From the NCBI GenBank assembly GCA_016178535.1, contig JACOTD010000012.1, positions 1-40,845 on the forward strand: 40,845 nucleotides of DNA, read 5' to 3'. Below are positions 9,761 through 20,421 of the stretch, in pieces. This DNA is from Candidatus Peregrinibacteria bacterium (GTDB lineage: Bacteria > Patescibacteriota > Gracilibacteria > Peribacterales > Peribacteraceae). Position 1 is the first letter of the stretch, and each line of letters starts with the position of its first letter. A program made the translations under genes and the position numbers. The notes beneath the pieces are model-generated. The model made no database searches and was not told the origin of the DNA. It saw only the letters and a program-made list of their open reading frames with translations.

Positions 9761-12742
9761 ATGGACCATATCATCATCAAGGGCGCCCGGATGCACAACT
9801 TAAAGAACATCGACGTGTCGATTCCCCGGAACAAATTGACCGTCATCACAGGTCTTTCGGGATCCGGAAAATCCTCCCTCGCTTTCGATACGATCTTCGC
9901 GGAGGGACAGCGGCGGTACGTGGAGAGCCTCTCGGCGTACGCGCGGCAGTTCATCGCGCAGATGGAGAAACCGGAGGTGGAGAGCATTGAGGGCCTCAGT
10001 CCCGCGATCTCGATCGACCAGAAAACCGCGCCCAGGAACCCACGTTCCACCGTGGGAACGGTGACGGAGATCTACGATTACATGCGCCTCCTGTGGGCGA
10101 AGGTGGGCAAGGTGCACTGCAGCATCTGCGGGCGGATGCTCGGGAAGCAATCGGCCTCCCAGATCGTCGACACGATCGCGCGCATGCCGGAAGGGAGGAA
10201 AATCTTCCTGCTCGCGCCGATCGTCTTGGGGAGGAAGGGCGAGCACGTGAAGGTGATCGAGGCGATCCGACGCGAGGGCTTCGTGCGCATGCGCATCGAT
10301 GGGCAGATCGTGACGGTGGATGAAGACATCCGGCTCGACCCCAAGAAGGCCCACACAATCGAGATCGTCGTGGATCGCCTGATGGTCCGGGATTTGCAGA
10401 CGAAGGACGGTGAGGTGAATGCCAACAGAACGAGACTCGCAGATTCCGTCGAACTCTGCCTGAAGAAAGGGGAGGGCTCGCTCATCGTCCTCGATGCGGA
10501 GACGAATGAGGAAACGCGCTTCGCGGAATCGTTCGTCTGCCCCGAGCATCCCGAGGAGGACATTCCGGAGATCGAGCCGCGCAGCTTCTCGTTCAATTCG
10601 CCCCACGGCGCGTGCGAGAACTGCCATGGCATCGGATCGGTGCTGCAGGTGGATGAGAGCGCGATCATCCCCAATCCCCGCCTCTCGCTCAGTGAGGGGG
10701 CGATTCATCCATGGGCGACGTCCGCGAGCCGCACGGGATTCATGTCTCAAGTTCTCAAGTCTCTGTCGGAGAAAATCGGCTTCGGCATGGCGACCCCGTG
10801 GGAGAAGCTCGAGGAAGAGATGCGCCGCATCATCCTGCACGGGTATCCGAGTCCGCTCACGGTGGAGATTCAGTCGATGAAGTTCGGCGGCGCGTACCAA
10901 ACGACGTACGAGGGCGTGATCCCCAACCTCGAGCGGCGTCACAGCGAGACCGAGAGCAGCTACATGCGCACGCAGATCGAAGGGTACATGCTGGAGCTGC
11001 CGTGCAACGTGTGCGGCGGCAGGCGCCTGAAGAAGGAAATCCTGGGAGTGACGGTGGGAGGGGAGAACATCATCGATGGGACGGATATGGCGATTGATGA
11101 AGCGAGGAGTTTCTTTGTGGGACTTATTCCAGTGGAAATTGCGAAGGGCCCTTCGACTCTGCTCAGGACAGGCGAATTGCGAAGGGCGAATGATGGAAAT
11201 AATTCGCAAATCGCACTTCGCAACTCGCAAATCACCGACGGTCATGTATCGCTGAGTTCCTACGAATTCACAATTGCGAAGAAGATCCTCCAGGAAATCA
11301 TCGCGCGGCTCTCGTTCCTCGAGAATGTGGGATTGAAGTACCTGACGCTTTCGCGGTCGGCGGCGACTTTGAGCGGAGGGGAGGCGCAGCGCATCCGTCT
11401 CGCGACCCAGATCGGCTCGGCCCTCCAGGGCGTGCTCTACGTGCTGGACGAACCGAGCATCGGACTGCACCAGCGCGACAACGCGAAGCTGATTGCGACT
11501 CTCCTGCAGTTGCGTGACCTCGGCAACACCGTCATCGTCGTGGAGCACGACCGGGAGACGATCGCCACGGCCGATTACCTCCTCGAGATCGGCCCGGGCG
11601 CGGGGAAGTACGGCGGCGAGGTGATCGCGCAGGGAACGCCGGAGGAATTGATCGCCGAGCCCAAATCCGTGACCGGACAGTACTTGAGCGGCAAGAAATC
11701 GATCGAGATCCCGAAGACGCGACGCAGCGGATCCGGAAACTCGATTGTCGTCCGGGACGCGCACCACCACAACCTCCAGCACGTGACGGTGGAGTTTCCG
11801 CTGGGGACGTTCATCGGCGTTGCGGGCGTCTCGGGATCGGGGAAATCGAGCCTCATCCACGGCATCCTGGGGCCGGAGCTCCAGCGCGTCCTCAACGGAG
11901 CGCACAGCAAGCCGCAGGACGTCGGCGCCATCGAAGGCCTCGAGCATCTCGACAAGGCTATCGTGATCGACCAATCCCCCATCGGCCGCACGCCGCGCAG
12001 CAATCCCGCCACCTACACGGGCGTCTTCACCGAGATCCGCGACATCTTCGCGCTGACGCCGGAGGCCAAACTGCGCGGCTACAAGGCCGGACGTTTCAGC
12101 TTCAACGTGAAGGGGGGACGGTGCGAGGAGTGCGAGGGCGACGGATTGAAGCGCATCGAGATGCACTTCCTCCCCGACGTGTTCGTCACGTGCGAGTCGT
12201 GCCACGGCAAGCGGTACAACCGGGAAACACTCGAGATCACGTACAAGGGGAAGACGATCGCGGAGGCGCTCGACATGACGATCACGGAGGCAACGGGGTT
12301 CTTCGCGGCGATCCCGCCGATCAAGAACAAATTGCAGACGCTCGAGGACGTGGGGCTCGGCTACATTCACTTGGGTCAGAGCGCGACGACGCTCAGTGGA
12401 GGTGAAGCGCAGCGCGTGAAGCTCGCGACGGAATTGACCAAGCGCGCGACGGGCAAGACCTTCTACATCCTCGATGAACCCACGACCGGCCTGCACTTCG
12501 ACGACATCACGAAGCTCCTGGAAGTGCTCCAGCGTCTCGTCGACAGAGGCAACACCGTCCTCGTGATCGAGCACAACTTGGACGTCCTCAAGTCCGTCGA
12601 CCGCGTCATCGACATGGGACCGGACGGTGGCGGGGGCGGGGGCAAGATCATCGCCGTGGGAACGCCCGAAGAGGTTGCCAAGGCGGAGGGGAGTTATACG
12701 GGGGAGTATTTGAAGAAGATCCTGAGCAAGAAAAAGGGGTGA
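9761..12742 (+). CDS. uvrA: Excinuclease ABC subunit A (with in-frame repeat insertion)
   Basis: [64 protein letters not shown]; two ABC signatures [18 protein letters not shown]; zinc-finger cysteines. Confidence 0.97.
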   Translation: MDHIIIKGARMHNLKNIDVSIPRNKLTVITGLSGSGKSSLAFDTIFAEGQRRYVESLSAYARQFIAQMEKPEVESIEGLSPAISIDQKTAPRNPRSTVGTVTEIYDYMRLLWAKVGKVHCSICGRMLGKQSASQIVDTIARMPEGRKIFLLAPIVLGRKGEHVKVIEAIRREGFVRMRIDGQIVTVDEDIRLDPKKAHTIEIVVDRLMVRDLQTKDGEVNANRTRLADSVELCLKKGEGSLIVLDAETNEETRFAESFVCPEHPEEDIPEIEPRSFSFNSPHGACENCHGIGSVLQVDESAIIPNPRLSLSEGAIHPWATSASRTGFMSQVLKSLSEKIGFGMATPWEKLEEEMRRIILHGYPSPLTVEIQSMKFGGAYQTTYEGVIPNLERRHSETESSYMRTQIEGYMLELPCNVCGGRRLKKEILGVTVGGENIIDGTDMAIDEARSFFVGLIPVEIAKGPSTLLRTGELRRANDGNNSQIALRNSQITDGHVSLSSYEFTIAKKILQEIIARLSFLENVGLKYLTLSRSAATLSGGEAQRIRLATQIGSALQGVLYVLDEPSIGLHQRDNAKLIATLLQLRDLGNTVIVVEHDRETIATADYLLEIGPGAGKYGGEVIAQGTPEELIAEPKSVTGQYLSGKKSIEIPKTRRSGSGNSIVVRDAHHHNLQHVTVEFPLGTFIGVAGVSGSGKSSLIHGILGPELQRVLNGAHSKPQDVGAIEGLEHLDKAIVIDQSPIGRTPRSNPATYTGVFTEIRDIFALTPEAKLRGYKAGRFSFNVKGGRCEECEGDGLKRIEMHFLPDVFVTCESCHGKRYNRETLEITYKGKTIAEALDMTITEATGFFAAIPPIKNKLQTLEDVGLGYIHLGQSATTLSGGEAQRVKLATELTKRATGKTFYILDEPTTGLHFDDITKLLEVLQRLVDRGNTVLVIEHNLDVLKSVDRVIDMGPDGGGGGGKIIAVGTPEEVAKAEGSYTGEYLKKILSKKKG
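11140..11275. repeat. Heptamer-type inverted repeat plus CCTTCGACTCTGCTCAGGA motif inside uvrA
   Basis: gcgaattgcgaagggcgaat / ttcgcaaatcgcacttcgcaactcgc arms; cccttcgactctgctcaggacagg next to them. Confidence 0.8.
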
Positions 12743-12788
12743 TGGATTGGATTCTTTCTTCTCGACAAACACAGGCAGTAAGCCTGCT

Positions 12789-12859
12789 CCCCGGTTGCAA
12801 AATATTCTTCTTACCGGGGAGCGGCCTGTCACCCTGAGCTTGTCGAAGGGCAGGCCGCG
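12789..12859. repeat. Two-hairpin intergenic repeat with CCCTGAGCTTGTCGAAGGG motif
   Basis: GCTCCCCGGT...ACCGGGGAGC, then CGGCCTG-tcaCCCTGAGCTTGTCGAAGGG-CAGGCCG. Confidence 0.8.
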
Positions 12860-12874
12860 GATGGCTCAAGAAAA

Positions 12875-13426
12875 TTATTTCCACTTGATGCTGCACCCAA
12901 TTGCATTTGCTTCTGACGTGGGCGGCGCCTTTCCTTGGATGAGCGCCGCGATCGCATCACGGAGATTGTGTTCATGGACTCCGGAGGGCTCTTTCCAATT
13001 GTCGTCGATGCGGCCTTTGTACTGGAGCGCGCGATCACGGTTGAAGACAAAGCAATGTGGCGTGCAGAGAGCGCCGAACGATTTGGCGACTTCCTGAGTT
13101 TCGTCATGGCAATACGGGAAGAAGTAGCCTTTCTCCTTCGCGCGGATGTTCATGTTGTCGAAGGAATCGTTCGGATACTTCTTCGCATCATTGCTGTTGA
13201 TGAGCACGAACTGGACGCCCTTCGCTTCGAATTCCTGCGCGAGTGCGACGATGCGATCTTCGTACGCCTGCGCGTAGGGACAGTGATTGCATGTGAAGAT
13301 CACGACGAGGATCTCCGAGTCGGGCGTCTTCGAATCGACGATCGAACCATCGATGTCCTTGAGCGAGAAGGGCGGCATAGGGTCGCCGATGGAGAGCTTG
13401 GCCGAGTTGTCGTTGATCAAGACCAT
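12875..13426 (-). CDS. Thioredoxin-like/AhpC-TSA redoxin protein
   Basis: IGDPMPPFSLKDIDG, VVIFTCNHCPYAQAYEDRIVAL, GALCTPHCFVFNRDRALQYKGRIDDN. Confidence 0.85.
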   Translation of the reverse strand: MVLINDNSAKLSIGDPMPPFSLKDIDGSIVDSKTPDSEILVVIFTCNHCPYAQAYEDRIVALAQEFEAKGVQFVLINSNDAKKYPNDSFDNMNIRAKEKGYFFPYCHDETQEVAKSFGALCTPHCFVFNRDRALQYKGRIDDNWKEPSGVHEHNLRDAIAALIQGKAPPTSEANAIGCSIKWK

Positions 13427-13427
13427 G

Positions 13428-13536
13428 GGGTGAAATTGAAAATTGATAATTGAAAATGGATCATGATGGTAGAAACTCTGACACAGGTGATACTTCCATC
13501 ATTTTCAATTATCCATTCTCAATTTTCAATTGAAAT
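13428..13536. repeat. Heptamer-type inverted repeat (ATTGAAA/ATTGATA) between divergent genes
   Basis: aaattgaaaattgataattgaaaatgga ... tcattttcaattatccattctcaattttcaattg; the arms differ by one 7-nt unit. Confidence 0.8.
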
Positions 13537-14014
13537 GCAGAAGCATTTCACCGCCACCGCCTTCGTCATCGATTCCAAGAAGCGGACGCTCCTGCTGTGG
13601 CACAAGCGCCTGCAGCGATGGATGCCGCCGGGCGGACACGTTGACGAGGATGAGACACCTGAGGATGCCGCAAGGAGAGAATGCAAGGAAGAGACGGGTT
13701 TGGATGTCGAGATCATCGGCGAGAGCGGGGAGGATCTCTTCGCAAGAAATCCAGAGGAGGGTCGCATGCTCAAGAAACCGATTGCCCTTCTCCTGGAGAA
13801 CATTCCCGAAAGCACTGAAAGGAATGAGCCCTCGCACCAGCACATGGACTTCCTCTATCTCGCGCGGCCGCTCGACGAATCGCCAATTCTGAAGCTCGCG
13901 GAGGAGGAGGGGCGCGAGATGCGCTGGTTCACGCGTGGGGAGGTTGAGAGGCTGGATGAACGGACGGAGATCTTCGGGAATGTGAAGGGGTACATCCTTG
14001 GTCTGCTGGAATGA
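13535..14014 (+). CDS. NUDIX hydrolase
   Basis: GGHVDEDETPEDAARRECKEETGLDVE Nudix box. Confidence 0.92.
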   Translation: MQKHFTATAFVIDSKKRTLLLWHKRLQRWMPPGGHVDEDETPEDAARRECKEETGLDVEIIGESGEDLFARNPEEGRMLKKPIALLLENIPESTERNEPSHQHMDFLYLARPLDESPILKLAEEEGREMRWFTRGEVERLDERTEIFGNVKGYILGLLE

Positions 14015-14042
14015 AAGCGTGTGGAGAGATACCATTCGTCTC

Positions 14043-14684
14043 ATGCCCTCCTTTCCGAAATCTGTTCGCGAAATGGCGAATGCGCTTGGCCCCAAAGTGC
14101 GCGAGGCGTATGCGCTTGCGAACAAAGTCCATGCAGGGGAAAAGCGGCGATCCGGCGAACCGTACATCACCCACCCGGTCGCTGTTGCCCGCATGCTCTT
14201 CGAAGCCGGTGCCGACGCCGACATCGTCTGCGCAGCACTCCTCCATGACACCCTGGAAGGCAATGGGGCATCCGAACAGATACGAGCAGAGATCTATCGG
14301 AAATTCGGCGGCCAGGTTCTGTACCTCGTCGAAGCTCTCTCCAAAGATATTCGGTTGGAAGACAAAATTGAACAACAGGCCGTGTACATCGAGCAGATCC
14401 AACGTGCCCTTCAAGTGGACATCTTCGTCTTCTTCATCAAGATTGCGGATATCACCCACAACATGAGCACCATCCACGGTTTACGTCGGAAGCGAAAGCT
14501 CCAGTGGCTCCATGAACTACGAGGACAGTATCTCCCTCTCTTCTCGGAATACCTTCATCGCATTCCCTTGGCGCACCGCGCTCTGTACCACCAGATGATG
14601 GACCAGATCGAGCGGCTGCTCACGGCGCACGATGGGTCGCGCACGCCTGCTGAACACGCTATGCTTCCGCCTACGCATGATTAA
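14043..14684 (+). CDS. HD-domain phosphohydrolase, RelA/SpoT N-terminal type
   Basis: GEPYITHPVAVARMLFEAGADADIVCAALLHDTLEG, FFIKIADITHNM. Confidence 0.8.
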   Translation: MPSFPKSVREMANALGPKVREAYALANKVHAGEKRRSGEPYITHPVAVARMLFEAGADADIVCAALLHDTLEGNGASEQIRAEIYRKFGGQVLYLVEALSKDIRLEDKIEQQAVYIEQIQRALQVDIFVFFIKIADITHNMSTIHGLRRKRKLQWLHELRGQYLPLFSEYLHRIPLAHRALYHQMMDQIERLLTAHDGSRTPAEHAMLPPTHD

Positions 14685-15459
14685 CTCGCTTCCGCTCCAC
14701 ACCCGGCAGACGCTGAAATCCTTGGGATTCACCGAGACAGAGTGCTCGCTCCTGCTCCCTCTGTTTACCCAGAAGAAGATGTCGGTGAGGGAACTCAGCA
14801 AGCAAACGGCGTTGTCCTTCGATGCGTTGCACTACGCACTGCGCGCGCTGGAGAAGAAGAAGCTCGTTGGTCTGAAGAAACACGACACCGTTGAAGTGTG
14901 TTCCAGCCAGGAATTTCTCGCGTGGATCGAGGAACAAAAACGCGTGAATGCGGAGGTCTATGACGATGCGAAATCCACGTTGCGGACGTTCCTTTCGAGT
15001 GTCGCCGAAGCCACGTGGAAACCGGAAGTCATCTACTACGAGGGCGTCGAGGGTATCAAAGCAATCTACGAAGACATGCTCCTCGAAGGCAAGGACATCT
15101 ACGGCTGGCGAGACATCGAGAAGCTCCACAGCGCGCTTGGAACGTACGTGGACGAGTACATCGAGAAGCGCATCAAGAAAGGCATCCGCACGTACGGCAT
15201 CATGCCCCGCAACCCGACCAACATCGAGTACTCAAAGAAGAAGAGACAACTTCGGAATGTCCGCTTCTCGGACCACTTAACCATTGAAGGGGAGATCCGG
15301 ATCTACGGCAGCAAAGTTGCCGTGATCACCTTCCACGGCAAGAGGCCCGTCGGCTTCGTCTTCAGCGGACCGATCACTGCGCTCTTCCAGGGCATCTTCG
15401 ACCACGCCTGGCAATGCGAGAATGCACGCGGCTCATGCAGGTCACTCGTGGGAGGATGA
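14677..15459 (+). CDS. TrmB-like transcriptional regulator
   Basis: SLGFTETECSLLLPLFTQKKMSVRELSKQTALSFDALHYALRALEKKKLV winged HTH plus effector domain. Confidence 0.75.
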   Translation: MINSLPLHTRQTLKSLGFTETECSLLLPLFTQKKMSVRELSKQTALSFDALHYALRALEKKKLVGLKKHDTVEVCSSQEFLAWIEEQKRVNAEVYDDAKSTLRTFLSSVAEATWKPEVIYYEGVEGIKAIYEDMLLEGKDIYGWRDIEKLHSALGTYVDEYIEKRIKKGIRTYGIMPRNPTNIEYSKKKRQLRNVRFSDHLTIEGEIRIYGSKVAVITFHGKRPVGFVFSGPITALFQGIFDHAWQCENARGSCRSLVGG

Positions 15460-16992
15460 CGACAATGGAACCAGCCCTACGGTTGTATCTTGGGGGATCG
15501 AATCGTCGACAATGGGGCTTTCATCCATAGGTTGATTCCCCGATGGAACGTCCTCCTTCGATGCGAGCGGGCGCTCCCCATCCGGCAATTCTTCCTCTGT
15601 TTCCACAGTTCCTTCTCCTATCTTGAGCAATGGATCAGATCGGCGAGGCGCAATGATGATGTAGAAATGCTGTCCCACTCCCGGCATCTCAAATCCCTGG
15701 ACCACTCCCTCCGTTTTCCAGATTCCTTCTCGGTCGAACCATGGACCCAGAATTTTCAGCCATTCAAGGAGTCCATGCGACCCGCGGACAATGCCATCGT
15801 GATTGAGCATAAGCCGGTCTTTCACAAGTCCGTACGTCTTGTCCTGCCATTGCTTCCGATGAACGCGGGCGCGCCCGGAGGGAGTGATCTCGGCGATTTT
15901 CCTCGTATCCTCGTACAGGAGTATTCCGCTCTTCCGATCACCCAGGAGGCCTTCCGGCGCCTTCACGCCGAGGGCCAAGTATCCGCCTGGTTCCAGGCAA
16001 TCGTGGATGAGGTTGAACAATTCTTCCTGGGCAGACTTGTCCCAGTAATGACTGCTTGAATTACTCGTGATGAGACGAAACTTTCTCCCCTCTCGTCCCA
16101 CATACCGCAAACCTTCGTGCATGTTCTCGGCATCCCGGATGAAGATACATTTTTGGACGTCAGGATCGAGCTGTGCTTTACGCTGCAGCAGTTTTCCAAG
16201 AACAGATGGGCTCGAATCGATCACTTCGACTGAGTGAGCTCCATGCTTCAAATAATATTCGACATCCGCTCCTCCTCCGGGCCCAAGTTCAAGCACATTA
16301 CCGGCGACCAGTGGTTCCCCATCCCATGCACTGCGCTGCGATATGACGTTCCGAGCGAGAGGAGTCTCTTCGGAGGCCTCCGCGTGTCGGTAAATGCCGC
16401 GGCGCTGCACGTCGTCGTACTCCTTCCGCAGGACGCCCCCCAGGAGCACAACGTAGTCCATCCACATATTCTGGAGAACCCACAGGAGATTCGCCGGGAC
16501 CTGCATGCCGTGGATGTGCGTCATCTCCTTCCCCGGCAACGCAAGCGTACATACATGGTGGGTGCCATCGAGAATGTCGTGCAGATATCCGCTGATCTGA
16601 TGTATGCAACACTGAATGACTGCAGCGACGAGGAATGAACAGACGTACTCCGCTGGAGTCAAATTCTGCCGGATCGCGTACTTGGTAAAGTCGTGAACTG
16701 ATCCACGGAGCAAATGTTTTCCGCATCCCTGTATTTTTGTCCTCGGTATATTGTAGGTCCCCTTGAATTCGTCCACGGCCATCCCCAACTGATGCTTCTC
16801 AATGAATGATCCAATCGCAGCGGGATCCGACAGATTGGTGACGGTCATGAGCATTTCCCAAAAATGTCGTGCCATGCCGCTGATGGCGCGAAAAGACAGC
16901 TGATTATTGGATTCTTTGAAGGACTGCCATACCGCATCGACATCCATCAGGACCGGCCGGGGCGGTTCGTCGTCCCATAATTCCCGAGACAT
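15442..16992 (-). CDS. Class I SAM-dependent methyltransferase-like protein with uncharacterised ~220-aa N-terminal domain
   Basis: NVLELGPGGGADVEYYLKHGAHSVEVIDSSPSVL motif I region; GYLALGVKAPEG. Confidence 0.6.
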   Translation of the reverse strand: MSRELWDDEPPRPVLMDVDAVWQSFKESNNQLSFRAISGMARHFWEMLMTVTNLSDPAAIGSFIEKHQLGMAVDEFKGTYNIPRTKIQGCGKHLLRGSVHDFTKYAIRQNLTPAEYVCSFLVAAVIQCCIHQISGYLHDILDGTHHVCTLALPGKEMTHIHGMQVPANLLWVLQNMWMDYVVLLGGVLRKEYDDVQRRGIYRHAEASEETPLARNVISQRSAWDGEPLVAGNVLELGPGGGADVEYYLKHGAHSVEVIDSSPSVLGKLLQRKAQLDPDVQKCIFIRDAENMHEGLRYVGREGRKFRLITSNSSSHYWDKSAQEELFNLIHDCLEPGGYLALGVKAPEGLLGDRKSGILLYEDTRKIAEITPSGRARVHRKQWQDKTYGLVKDRLMLNHDGIVRGSHGLLEWLKILGPWFDREGIWKTEGVVQGFEMPGVGQHFYIIIAPRRSDPLLKIGEGTVETEEELPDGERPLASKEDVPSGNQPMDESPIVDDSIPQDTTVGLVPLSSSSHE

Positions 16993-17125
16993 ATGCAAGA
17001 ATTCAGAAAAAAGGAAAAAACAGTACAGGATCCTGAAGGATGAAATACATTATTTTCATGTCTGTCAATGGACAAAACACCTCAGACCTTGGGCTTGCAG
17101 GAAAAATCATGGAACTGCGGCGAGG

Positions 17126-20100
17126 TCACGACGCCCTCTCCGCGCGGAAGTTGATGAGTTCCGCCGCAACGGAGGAGATCACGATGAGGATGGCGCTGAG
17201 GAGGAGAACGACCGTGGGGCGCACGGAACGGAGGAGGAACGTCTCCATGCTGAAGGTCACGATGACCGAGAGATTGAACAGCATGAAGGCCAGGTAGCCA
17301 TCGATGCGCTTGAATGCCTCGTAGTTGAGCAATTGGCCGGTACCGACGAAGAGCCCGATGCCGAGCCCCAGGAAGAAGGTCTTGAGCGTGAGTCCAGCGA
17401 GGATCGGTTGGTGAGCGAGGAGCAGGAGCAGGATGGCGGGAGAGACGAAGGCCAGCAGGAAGAGGAAGACGTGCTCATTGAGGAGGAGGCCGTCCGTCTT
17501 GGCGAATTTCTTGATGTACTGGATCTGACCGACCGTCAGAAACACATCGAAGAAGGTCGAAATCATCGCGAGGATATCCCCGAGCGCGGTGGCGGATGAA
17601 TGCTGCACATCGTTGAAGAAGATGAGGGAACTCGCGAAGGCCGAGATCACAGCCAGCAGAAAAATCCAGGACATGGTCTTGGGCTGCCGGAGGTAGGGGA
17701 TGTCCTTCCGCCAGAAGATAGAGGCGATGAGGAGCCCCATGACGGGCGAGAAATTGTTGAAGAGGAGAAGATTCGTCCCGCTCGTGTAGATGAGGCTTGC
17801 GTTCTTGAAATACATGTAGCCGGCCTGCCCAAGGACGAGGAGAACGAACGAGCGATCGTAGGGAAGGCGCAGACGCGGGCGTTTGCATTGGACGATGGAA
17901 CGGAGAAGCAGGATGCAACTGGTGGGGACCAGCACGCCAATGCTGAGGAGAAACGTCCGCAGGAAGGGCGAGAGAACATTGACCGGCGTATACCGTATGT
18001 AGATCGGTTCGATGCCCCAGATGAGGACGGCGAGCACGCGGATGACGTAGCCGACGGTCTTGCGATGGAGAACAGCTGTCCTTTGCTGCTGCGAAATTTC
18101 CCGAGGAATTTCCTGATTGATTTCCGTGAAGAGCGCCTGGCTCTGGATGAACCGATACTCCGTGTAGAGCAGAGAGAGAATGAAGACGCCCACGAGCGGC
18201 AGCAAGCTCGTCTGAACGCGGGCGTAGATGCCGTGGGAAATGAGGAGGATCAATCCGAGGATGTTGAGGAGGAATCCGAGGCCGAGGAACCACTGATCCT
18301 GTCGCATGCGGACGATGTAGTGTCGCAGGAGCTTCAGGAGATAGTAGTTGGCGCCAACAATGGGAAGGAGCGGCAACACCTGCACGAGCGTCAAGGGGAG
18401 CACCGAGAACGCCCCGAAGAGACGCTCGTAGTAGGGCAAGAGCAACACGTCGATGACGATGATGGCGAACGCCAGCGTGAACGACCCGAAGAGGAACAGG
18501 CGCTGGAAGGGCGAGAGCAACACATCGACGTGCGAGATCCACTCCTGGCGCTCGAGGACGGTGAGGAACTCCGCAAAGTGGGTGCGATCCGGCGCGCGAC
18601 CGCGGAGGAAGAGATCGAAGGTTCCCGGCGTCTGCGACACTACATCGACCTGGCGGATATCGATGCCTTCGATGCGCGCAATGCTCGTGAGGAGATGCAG
18701 GACATCCTGCTGGCTCGATTGCGTCCCGCGCACGTGCAGCCGGAACGATTGCGGCAGGTGGGATACTGGAGCCGCACGGAACGAAAATGTCCGATGCTCC
18801 GGGAAGAGGTGGAAGACGATGTCGCGAGCCTCGAGAACGCCCTCACCCACCATGGCCACCACTTCCTCGAAGCTCTGGCGGCGGAAGTGCGCGGCAACGT
18901 CATGCTGTTGGCCTTTCGTGAGCTCGCCGATGAGACCCCTCTTGAAGCGGTCGAATTCCTTCTGCAGCAACTGACTCCCGACGCGGATCTTCTCCTCGCG
19001 ACTGCGCTGTTTGAGCGCTTCGGTGATGAGGTTTCTGGCGAAGCTGCTCACGACATCCTGGAGCCGCTCGAAGGAGACGGTGCCATGCTTGTCCAACGTG
19101 ACACGCAGCACGTCATCATCGGAGAGAATGGAGGAGAAGCGCGCGGGGGCGCCGTTTCTGTCGATTGCGGCGATGCGATGAGCGTCCTTGCCCAGCTGCG
19201 CGTACGCGGCGTCGAGCGCAGTGCTGCCGAGGGCCAGCGCGAGGGAGTTTCCGTCGACCGTCACGTTGACGGTCTCGTGGAGGAGATCGGATTGGAGCGC
19301 GGTCCAGAATGCCTCGCTGCTCTCGCGGGTGGATTGGTCGAGCACCTGGGAACGGCGGATCCAAGAATCGCCGGGACCCCCCATCGTCCCGCCGAAGACC
19401 GATCGCACGATGCCGAGGCGTTGCTGCACATCCATCTCCCAGGTGCGGATGCGGACTTCGAGCAGGGAATTCTCGGGGCCGATGACGGTCGTGGAGATGC
19501 CCTGGCTGCCGCTCTCGGTAGGGGCGGCAATGAAGTCGCGGAAGCGGGAGCCGACAGGACGGTAGAGGGCGTGGAGAATCCGCAGGATCGCGTAGCATGC
19601 ATCTTCATCGCGGACGAGCAGGACGAGCGTGAAGGTCTGTTCGTCGGAGAGCTTGCCTTCGGTTTGGAGCTGGAGCAGGTGCTGCATGGATCGCGCATCG
19701 CTGCGGACGAGCTGAAGCTCCCCGCGCGCTGCCTGCTGCACGCTCTCTTCGACGGCGGTGGCGATTGCCAGGATCTTCGGGGAGGAGCGGCTGCGCATCT
19801 GCACGAACTCCTCCGCCTGCGCGGGGGAGAGGATGGGAACGCAGACTTCCCCGAATTCCCGCTCCAGATCGTGCATGCTCAGGTGACGCGCGATGATGCC
19901 GTAGATCTCGAGCGTCTCGCTGGCCAGGCGTTCTTGGCGCTCCTTCGGCAAGACTCCGACCGTGCGGATGTTGTGCAGGCGGTCGGCGAGTTTGATGAGC
20001 ATCGCACGGATGTCGCGGCGCATGACGTCGAGGAGCTTGCGGAGTGTTTCGATTTTGCGATCGAATGCGGCGCTCACCATGTCCGCCTGCGTAAACTTCG

Positions 20101-20401
20101 TGACTCCTTCGACGAGGGACGCGACAACCGGGCCGAAGGTCTGCTCCAGCTCCGCACGCGTCACGGAGGAATCCTCCAGGACATCGTGGAGGAGGGCGGC
20201 CTGGATGGTTTCGCTGTCGGCATCCCATTCGCACAGGATCAGCGCGACGGCGATGGGGTGCTCTGCGTACGGCGTTCCATCCTCGCGCGTCTGGTTCGCA
20301 TGAATCCTCTTCGCGAAGGCAAGCGCCTCCCCGATGCGCCCTCGCTCGGCGTCGGCGAAGGATCGAATGGCGCGTTGGAAGCTCTGCTCAATGTCCTCCA
20401 C
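17126..20401 (-). CDS. RelA/SpoT-like HD hydrolase + degenerate synthetase + TGS-like region fused to polytopic EamA-like permease
   Basis: HPIAVALILCEWDADSETIQAALLHDVLEDS, IKLADRLHNIRTVG; GSRFRDFIAAPTESGSQGISTTVIGPENSLLEVRIRTWEMD; C-terminal LAVLIWGIEPIYIRYTPVNVLSPFLRTFLLSIGVL... multi-TM. GTG start. Confidence 0.8.
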   Translation of the reverse strand: MEDIEQSFQRAIRSFADAERGRIGEALAFAKRIHANQTREDGTPYAEHPIAVALILCEWDADSETIQAALLHDVLEDSSVTRAELEQTFGPVVASLVEGVTKFTQADMVSAAFDRKIETLRKLLDVMRRDIRAMLIKLADRLHNIRTVGVLPKERQERLASETLEIYGIIARHLSMHDLEREFGEVCVPILSPAQAEEFVQMRSRSSPKILAIATAVEESVQQAARGELQLVRSDARSMQHLLQLQTEGKLSDEQTFTLVLLVRDEDACYAILRILHALYRPVGSRFRDFIAAPTESGSQGISTTVIGPENSLLEVRIRTWEMDVQQRLGIVRSVFGGTMGGPGDSWIRRSQVLDQSTRESSEAFWTALQSDLLHETVNVTVDGNSLALALGSTALDAAYAQLGKDAHRIAAIDRNGAPARFSSILSDDDVLRVTLDKHGTVSFERLQDVVSSFARNLITEALKQRSREEKIRVGSQLLQKEFDRFKRGLIGELTKGQQHDVAAHFRRQSFEEVVAMVGEGVLEARDIVFHLFPEHRTFSFRAAPVSHLPQSFRLHVRGTQSSQQDVLHLLTSIARIEGIDIRQVDVVSQTPGTFDLFLRGRAPDRTHFAEFLTVLERQEWISHVDVLLSPFQRLFLFGSFTLAFAIIVIDVLLLPYYERLFGAFSVLPLTLVQVLPLLPIVGANYYLLKLLRHYIVRMRQDQWFLGLGFLLNILGLILLISHGIYARVQTSLLPLVGVFILSLLYTEYRFIQSQALFTEINQEIPREISQQQRTAVLHRKTVGYVIRVLAVLIWGIEPIYIRYTPVNVLSPFLRTFLLSIGVLVPTSCILLLRSIVQCKRPRLRLPYDRSFVLLVLGQAGYMYFKNASLIYTSGTNLLLFNNFSPVMGLLIASIFWRKDIPYLRQPKTMSWIFLLAVISAFASSLIFFNDVQHSSATALGDILAMISTFFDVFLTVGQIQYIKKFAKTDGLLLNEHVFLFLLAFVSPAILLLLLAHQPILAGLTLKTFFLGLGIGLFVGTGQLLNYEAFKRIDGYLAFMLFNLSVIVTFSMETFLLRSVRPTVVLLLSAILIVISSVAAELINFRAERAS

Positions 20402-20421
20402 AGGCTCATCATGGTAGCAGA

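Noticed and set aside
9800-12832. 1010-aa minus-strand ORF
   Set aside because: Exact antisense shadow of uvrA in a GC-rich genome; no recognisable motifs.
17475-18542. 355-aa minus-strand ORF in another frame of the EamA-like region
   Set aside because: Overlapping shadow ORF rich in Arg/Pro/His; the TM-rich frame is the convincing one.
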